Below, one piece after another: positions 60,653 to 64,000 of a stretch of 64,000 nt of DNA (position 1 is the first letter of the stretch; each line of letters starts with the position of its first letter). Made by a program: the position numbers and the translations under genes. This stretch comes from Flavobacterium aquiphilum (lineage in GTDB: Bacteria; Bacteroidota; Bacteroidia; Flavobacteriales; Flavobacteriaceae). The notes beneath the pieces were generated by a model that was not told where the DNA came from, made no database searches, and was given only the letters and a program-made list of their open reading frames with translations. The stretch spans positions 2,542,001 to 2,606,000 of the forward strand of contig NZ_CP114288.1 in the NCBI RefSeq assembly GCF_027111335.1, in the 5' to 3' direction.

Positions 60653-62206
60653 TTATTTTGGATTGAAAACCAAAAATGGAATAATCATTTCTTCCAATGA
60701 GATTCCGCCGTGTTGATAGGTGTTTTTATAATAGCTTACATAATGATTGTAGTTGTTTACATAAGCCAAAAACAAATCATTTTTTGCAAAAATATAAGAA
60801 CTACTCATGTTTATCGCTGGTAAACCAATATTTTTAGGTTCTTTTACAGCATAGACGTCTTTTTGTTCATAAGTCAAACTGCGGCCGGTTTTATAGCGTA
60901 AATTTAAGCTGGTGTTTTTATCACCTACTACTTTTGATGGGTTTTTGACATTGATAGTACCGTGATCTGTAGTCAAAATTAATTTGAATCCTAATTTTTG
61001 GGCTTGTTGAATGATTTCGAGTAAAGGTGAATTTTTAAACCAACTCAATGTTAGTGAACGATAGGCTTTGTCATCAGAAGCTAGTTCTTTTACTACATCC
61101 ATTTCCGTTTTGGCATGTGAAAGCATATCAACAAAGTTGTAAACCACAGTCACAAGATCGTTGTCTTTTAAGGATTTAAAGCTTTCGGCCAGTTTTTTCC
61201 CTTGGGCGAGGTTGGTGATTTTGAAATAATCTTCTTTTAAATCTAATCTTAAACGTTTGATTTGGGCAGTTAGAAATTCGGCTTCATACAAGTTTTTCCC
61301 TCCTTCTTCAGGATCGTTTTTCCAATACTGTGGAAATTGTTTTTCCATTTCAAGTGGTGTCAATCCTGAGAAAATGGCATTTCTGGCATATTGCGTCGCT
61401 GTTGGAAGTATAGAGAAATAAGGAACTTCTTTTTCAAGTTTGTAATAATTGGCAACAACACTTTCAAAAGCTTTCCATTGGTCGTATCGTAAATTGTCGA
61501 TAACGATAAAAAGTACCGGTTTATCTTTTTTCTGAATTTCCGGTACGACTAATTCCTTGAATAAATTATGTGACTGTATTGGTTTGTCTGCTTTAGGTTG
61601 GAACCAATCAGCATAATTGCGCTCAATGTATTTTCCAAATTGCGAATTAGCTTCTACTTTTTGGGATTCCAGAATTTCTATCATTCCTTGATCGTCAATA
61701 TCTTCTAATTCAAGTTCCCAAAAAAGGAGTTTTTTGTATAATTCCACCCAATCTTCATAGGAATTGACCATTGCCATTTCCATGGTAATTTTTCTAAACT
61801 CTTTTTGGTAATCCAGAGTTGTTTTTTGCGAAATCAATCGGGAATTATCAAGGTTTTTCTTCAAACTCAGTAAAATTTGGTTTGGATTTACAGGTTTGAT
61901 AAGATAATCGGCTATTTTGGATCCGATAGCTTCTTCCATGATATATTCTTCTTCGCTCTTGGTGATCATAATCATCGGAACCGAAGATTTTTTTTCTTTC
62001 ATTTCAGACAAAGTGTCCAAACCGCTCATACCTGGCATGTTTTCGTCAAGGAAAACAATGTCGAAATTATTTTCATCAAAAATATCTATGGCGTCACGTC
62101 CATTATTACAAGTAGTTACGCTATAATTTTTTTTCTCCAGAAATAATATGTGTGGTTTGAGCAAATCGATTTCGTCGTCAACCCAAAGTATTTTTATTTT
62201 ATCCAT
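60653..62206 (-). CDS. porX: PorX-type response regulator with PglZ/alkaline-phosphatase domain
   Basis: A regulator of type IX secretion genes. The frame opens at 62275, but ATG 62206 (MDKIKILWVDDEIDLLKPHI) gives the normal start and 517 residues. The receiver domain (about 1-120) has the acidic pair in WVDDEID, the phosphorylation Asp in DIVFLDENMPG, and conserved Thr/Lys in MITKSEEEY and LIKPVNP. The middle is helical. The C-terminal PglZ-like part has VLFIVIDNLRYDQWKAF, VYNFVDMLSHAK and ILTTDHGTINV, which match metal-binding motifs of the alkaline-phosphatase superfamily. Its presence with gldF and gldG agrees with a gliding, T9SS-bearing bacterium. Confidence 0.95.
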   Translation of the reverse strand: MDKIKILWVDDEIDLLKPHILFLEKKNYSVTTCNNGRDAIDIFDENNFDIVFLDENMPGMSGLDTLSEMKEKKSSVPMIMITKSEEEYIMEEAIGSKIADYLIKPVNPNQILLSLKKNLDNSRLISQKTTLDYQKEFRKITMEMAMVNSYEDWVELYKKLLFWELELEDIDDQGMIEILESQKVEANSQFGKYIERNYADWFQPKADKPIQSHNLFKELVVPEIQKKDKPVLFIVIDNLRYDQWKAFESVVANYYKLEKEVPYFSILPTATQYARNAIFSGLTPLEMEKQFPQYWKNDPEEGGKNLYEAEFLTAQIKRLRLDLKEDYFKITNLAQGKKLAESFKSLKDNDLVTVVYNFVDMLSHAKTEMDVVKELASDDKAYRSLTLSWFKNSPLLEIIQQAQKLGFKLILTTDHGTINVKNPSKVVGDKNTSLNLRYKTGRSLTYEQKDVYAVKEPKNIGLPAINMSSSYIFAKNDLFLAYVNNYNHYVSYYKNTYQHGGISLEEMIIPFLVFNPK

Positions 62207-62376
62207 TTCAGTATGTTTTTTGTGCAATTTACTTTTATAGAACTCAAATAATATTAAAAATAGTATAAAATTCATTAAAAAAAAATGCCCTGAGTCATAA
62301 TTGATGTTGCAACCTGTAGAAATTAATGCTCATTATGGCTTTAAATAGTATTTTTGCGAAAAATAAAAATTGAACT

Positions 62377-63231
62377 ATGTTATTTCTTATTCTGAGTGTG
62401 ATTTGTAGCGTAACTGTAGGGGTGATTTTCAAAATTGCCCGGACTTATAAAACGCCTTCTGCGCAAATTGTTGCCTGCAATTATGTGTTTGCTTTAGCGC
62501 TTTGTTATTTGTTTTTTAGTCCTGATTTAACCGTTTTGGATAGTTCTTCGCCATGGAAAATCTTAATTCCGTTGGGTTTTTTGATGCCTGTGGTGTTTCT
62601 TTTTCTCGCGACTTCGATAAAACATATGGGGATCGCAAAAACCGATGTTGCCCAACGATTATCGTTGATTATCTCCATTATAGGAGCATCGTTGTTTTTT
62701 GGAGAACAATTTAGTGGACTTAAGCTGACTGTGCTTATGTTTGGATTTCCGGCAATAATACTTATTTTGGATAAACCTAGGGAGAACAAAGAAAGTAAAT
62801 GGATTTACCCGGCTTTGGTATTGTTTGGCTTCGGAATAATTGATCTACTTTTTAAACAAATAGCCCTGACATCTTCACTTCCTTTTACCACATCGTTATT
62901 TGTTCTTTTTTCTATTTCATTGATTATAATGGTGTTTATTAATGGATATGAAATACTTTTTGTAAAAACCAAAATGGATTTAAAAAGTGTCATTTTCGGA
63001 GGTTTGGTTGGAATTTTCAATTTTGGAAACATATTTTTCTACCTCAAAGCACATCAGGCATTTGCCCAAAATCCTTCTACGGTTTTTGCAGGAATGAATA
63101 TGGGAGTTATTATGATTGGAAGTCTTGTTGGGATTTTTGTTTTCAAAGAAAAAGTTACCAAGCTTAATTTAATTGGACTTTTATTGGCCTTATTCGCTGT
63201 TATTTTTATTGTTGCTTCACAGTTGAATTGA
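62377..63231 (+). CDS. EamA/DMT-family membrane transporter
   Basis: A 284-residue inner-membrane protein with about ten hydrophobic segments in two EamA halves. It begins MLFLILSVICSVTVGVIFKI and ends LNLIGLLLALFAVIFIVASQ. Short patches such as GFLMPVVFLFLATSIKHMGI and IIMIGSLVG-like turns (MGVIMIGSLVGIFVFKEK) are typical of drug/metabolite transporters. The substrate cannot be predicted. No neighbouring gene is close enough for an operon; a dispersed repeat lies 12 bases downstream. Confidence 0.88.
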   Translation: MLFLILSVICSVTVGVIFKIARTYKTPSAQIVACNYVFALALCYLFFSPDLTVLDSSSPWKILIPLGFLMPVVFLFLATSIKHMGIAKTDVAQRLSLIISIIGASLFFGEQFSGLKLTVLMFGFPAIILILDKPRENKESKWIYPALVLFGFGIIDLLFKQIALTSSLPFTTSLFVLFSISLIIMVFINGYEILFVKTKMDLKSVIFGGLVGIFNFGNIFFYLKAHQAFAQNPSTVFAGMNMGVIMIGSLVGIFVFKEKVTKLNLIGLLLALFAVIFIVASQLN

Positions 63232-63242
63232 TATAAGTTTTT

Positions 63243-63348
63243 GGAGCGAAAAAATTGGCTTTATCGGTTGACATGGATTCCCGCTGTCGCCTTTATCTCT
63301 TCTCTCGTCCCAAAAGACGAGATACGAGGATATCGGCTTTATCGGGCT
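63243..63348 (-). repeat. dispersed repeat, copy 2 (inverted)
   Basis: On the minus strand this copy carries the same blocks as the copy at 58197-58290 (AGCCC, GAT, AGCCG, TATCCTCGTA, GAGATAAAGGC, ACAGC, GGAA, CCATG, GATAAAGCC, TTTCGCTCC). The first variable stretch here contains an extra hairpin, TCTCGTC and GACGAGA. It follows the EamA gene by 12 bases. Confidence 0.8.
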
Positions 63349-63660
63349 AAAAAGCTGTCAAAAAGCTTACTTGTAGGTGTTTGTGATTGTTAATCTATTT
63401 AATTAGTGAGATCTACATGCTATTACCCAAATTGGAATTGTAATTTTTTTCATTCCGCATTTTTATTATATATTTGACGGATGTTATGGAAGTGGATTCT
63501 TTCACGTTTTGTAGCATAGGATTTATAAAAGAATTTTGACTAAATTGAAATGAGCATTGATATAAATTGGTTGTTGTGCCAATGTTGATATGCGACTCGA
63601 GCGAAAGCGACAGGTGAAATAATTAGCTGTGACCAATAAAAAAAACAATATAATTAACAC
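63349..63660. other. intergenic stretch before fabG
   Basis: About 310 bases with no supported gene. TATATTTG occurs near 63469, but the only upstream TTG is too far away (28 bases), so it is not called a promoter. The fabG promoter was not located. Confidence 0.4.
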
Positions 63661-64000
63661 ATGAAATTACTAGAAGGAAAAGTAGCCATTATAACTGGCG
63701 CAAGTCGTGGAATTGGAAAAGGAATTGCCGAAGTTTTTGCAAAAAACGGAGCAAATGTAGCCTTTACTTATAGTTCATCAGTTGAGTCTGCTCAGGCTTT
63801 AGAAAACGAATTAAATGCCTTGGGAGTAAAAGCCAAAGGATATCAATCTAATGCTGCCGATTTTAACGAAGCGCAAACCTTTGTAGATGCAGTTTTGGCC
63901 GAATTTGGAACAGTTGATATTTTGATAAATAATGCCGGAATTACCAAAGATAATTTGTTAATGCGTATGTCTGAAGCTGATTTTGATCAAGTTATCAATG
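63661..64000 (+). CDS. fabG: 3-oxoacyl-ACP reductase (3' end outside window)
   Basis: Reduces 3-oxoacyl-ACP in fatty acid synthesis. Only the first 113 residues are visible. The short-chain dehydrogenase signature GASRGIGKGIAEVFAKNGAN and the motif INNAGITKDNLLMRMSEADF are intact and agree closely with FabG. The catalytic Ser, Tyr and Lys lie beyond the window. The start ATG at 63661 is preceded by AACACA and an AT-rich leader. Nothing suggests a pseudogene. Other short-chain dehydrogenases exist, but NxLLMRM is typical of FabG. Confidence 0.92.
   Translation, partial: MKLLEGKVAIITGASRGIGKGIAEVFAKNGANVAFTYSSSVESAQALENELNALGVKAKGYQSNAADFNEAQTFVDAVLAEFGTVDILINNAGITKDNLLMRMSEADFDQVIN

Noticed and set aside
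63461..63476. Possible fabG promoter with TATATTTG
   Set aside because: The nearest suitable TTG is 28 bases upstream, outside the 17-23 range, and the leader would be about 180 bases.
1..64000. tRNA and rRNA genes
   Set aside because: No cloverleaf with TTCGA-type arm and CCA-adjacent acceptor, and no rRNA-like conserved blocks, were recognised on either strand.

Overview
The window looks like chromosomal DNA of a Flavobacterium-type member of the Bacteroidota. The evidence is the low GC, a gliding-motility pair (gldF, gldG), a PorX-type regulator of type IX secretion, an UpxY/NusG-like antiterminator, a SusC-style TonB receptor with a carboxypeptidase-like N-terminal domain, and several promoters of the form TTG-N19-21-TAnnTTTG, which is the -33/-7 type of this phylum. 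No rRNA, tRNA or CRISPR array was found.

Layout. 1-6.4 kb: the 3' part of a GH36 alpha-galactosidase, an AraC regulator fragment, a Crp/Fnr regulator, then a gene-poor, very AT-rich stretch with two small related XRE regulators, one unknown membrane protein and a decayed IS256 transposase. 6.4-31.5 kb: a large Wzx/Wzy-type capsule or exopolysaccharide locus. UDP-glucose dehydrogenase and the NusG-like protein lie on the minus strand. On the plus strand follow a cytidylyltransferase-like enzyme, manC, fcl and gmd (GDP-mannose to GDP-fucose), glycosyltransferases, a polymerase, a flippase, three acyltransferases, a VanZ-like protein, the initiating sugar-phosphate transferase, Wza, Wzc and a phosphohexomutase. 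A CpsB/YwqE-type phosphatase on the minus strand closes the locus. The predicted product is a polymer that may contain fucose and glucuronate and may be acylated, built on undecaprenyl phosphate, flipped and polymerised, then exported under Wzc control.

32-36 kb: a probable iron-uptake pair (TonB-dependent siderophore-type receptor and PepSY membrane protein) with a candidate Fur-like operator. 36-40.6 kb: an accessory patch with a secreted nucleoside-hydrolase-like protein, decayed IS982 and IS4-type transposases, the tail of a sulfatase, and a tyrosine recombinase with its HTH partner.

40.6-64 kb: housekeeping genes: mnmE, two tandem universal stress proteins, a MutS-like ATPase, a lipoprotein protease candidate, an outer-membrane barrel, dnaN, gldG/gldF, a monooxygenase-fold protein, a SAM hydrolase, phoH, a HAD phosphatase and purC. 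An intact IS110 transposase is followed by a porX-tsaE-ald-small-protein group on the minus strand, an EamA transporter and the start of fabG.

The most unusual non-coding features are a diverged inverted pair of about 100-bp dispersed repeats (58.2 and 63.3 kb), a double-hairpin element between the two stress-protein genes, a nested hairpin in the leader of gldF, and scars of cassette exchange: a degenerate second copy of a glycosyltransferase 3' end and an IS982-sulfatase junction. All family names come from reading motifs by eye; no database search was run.
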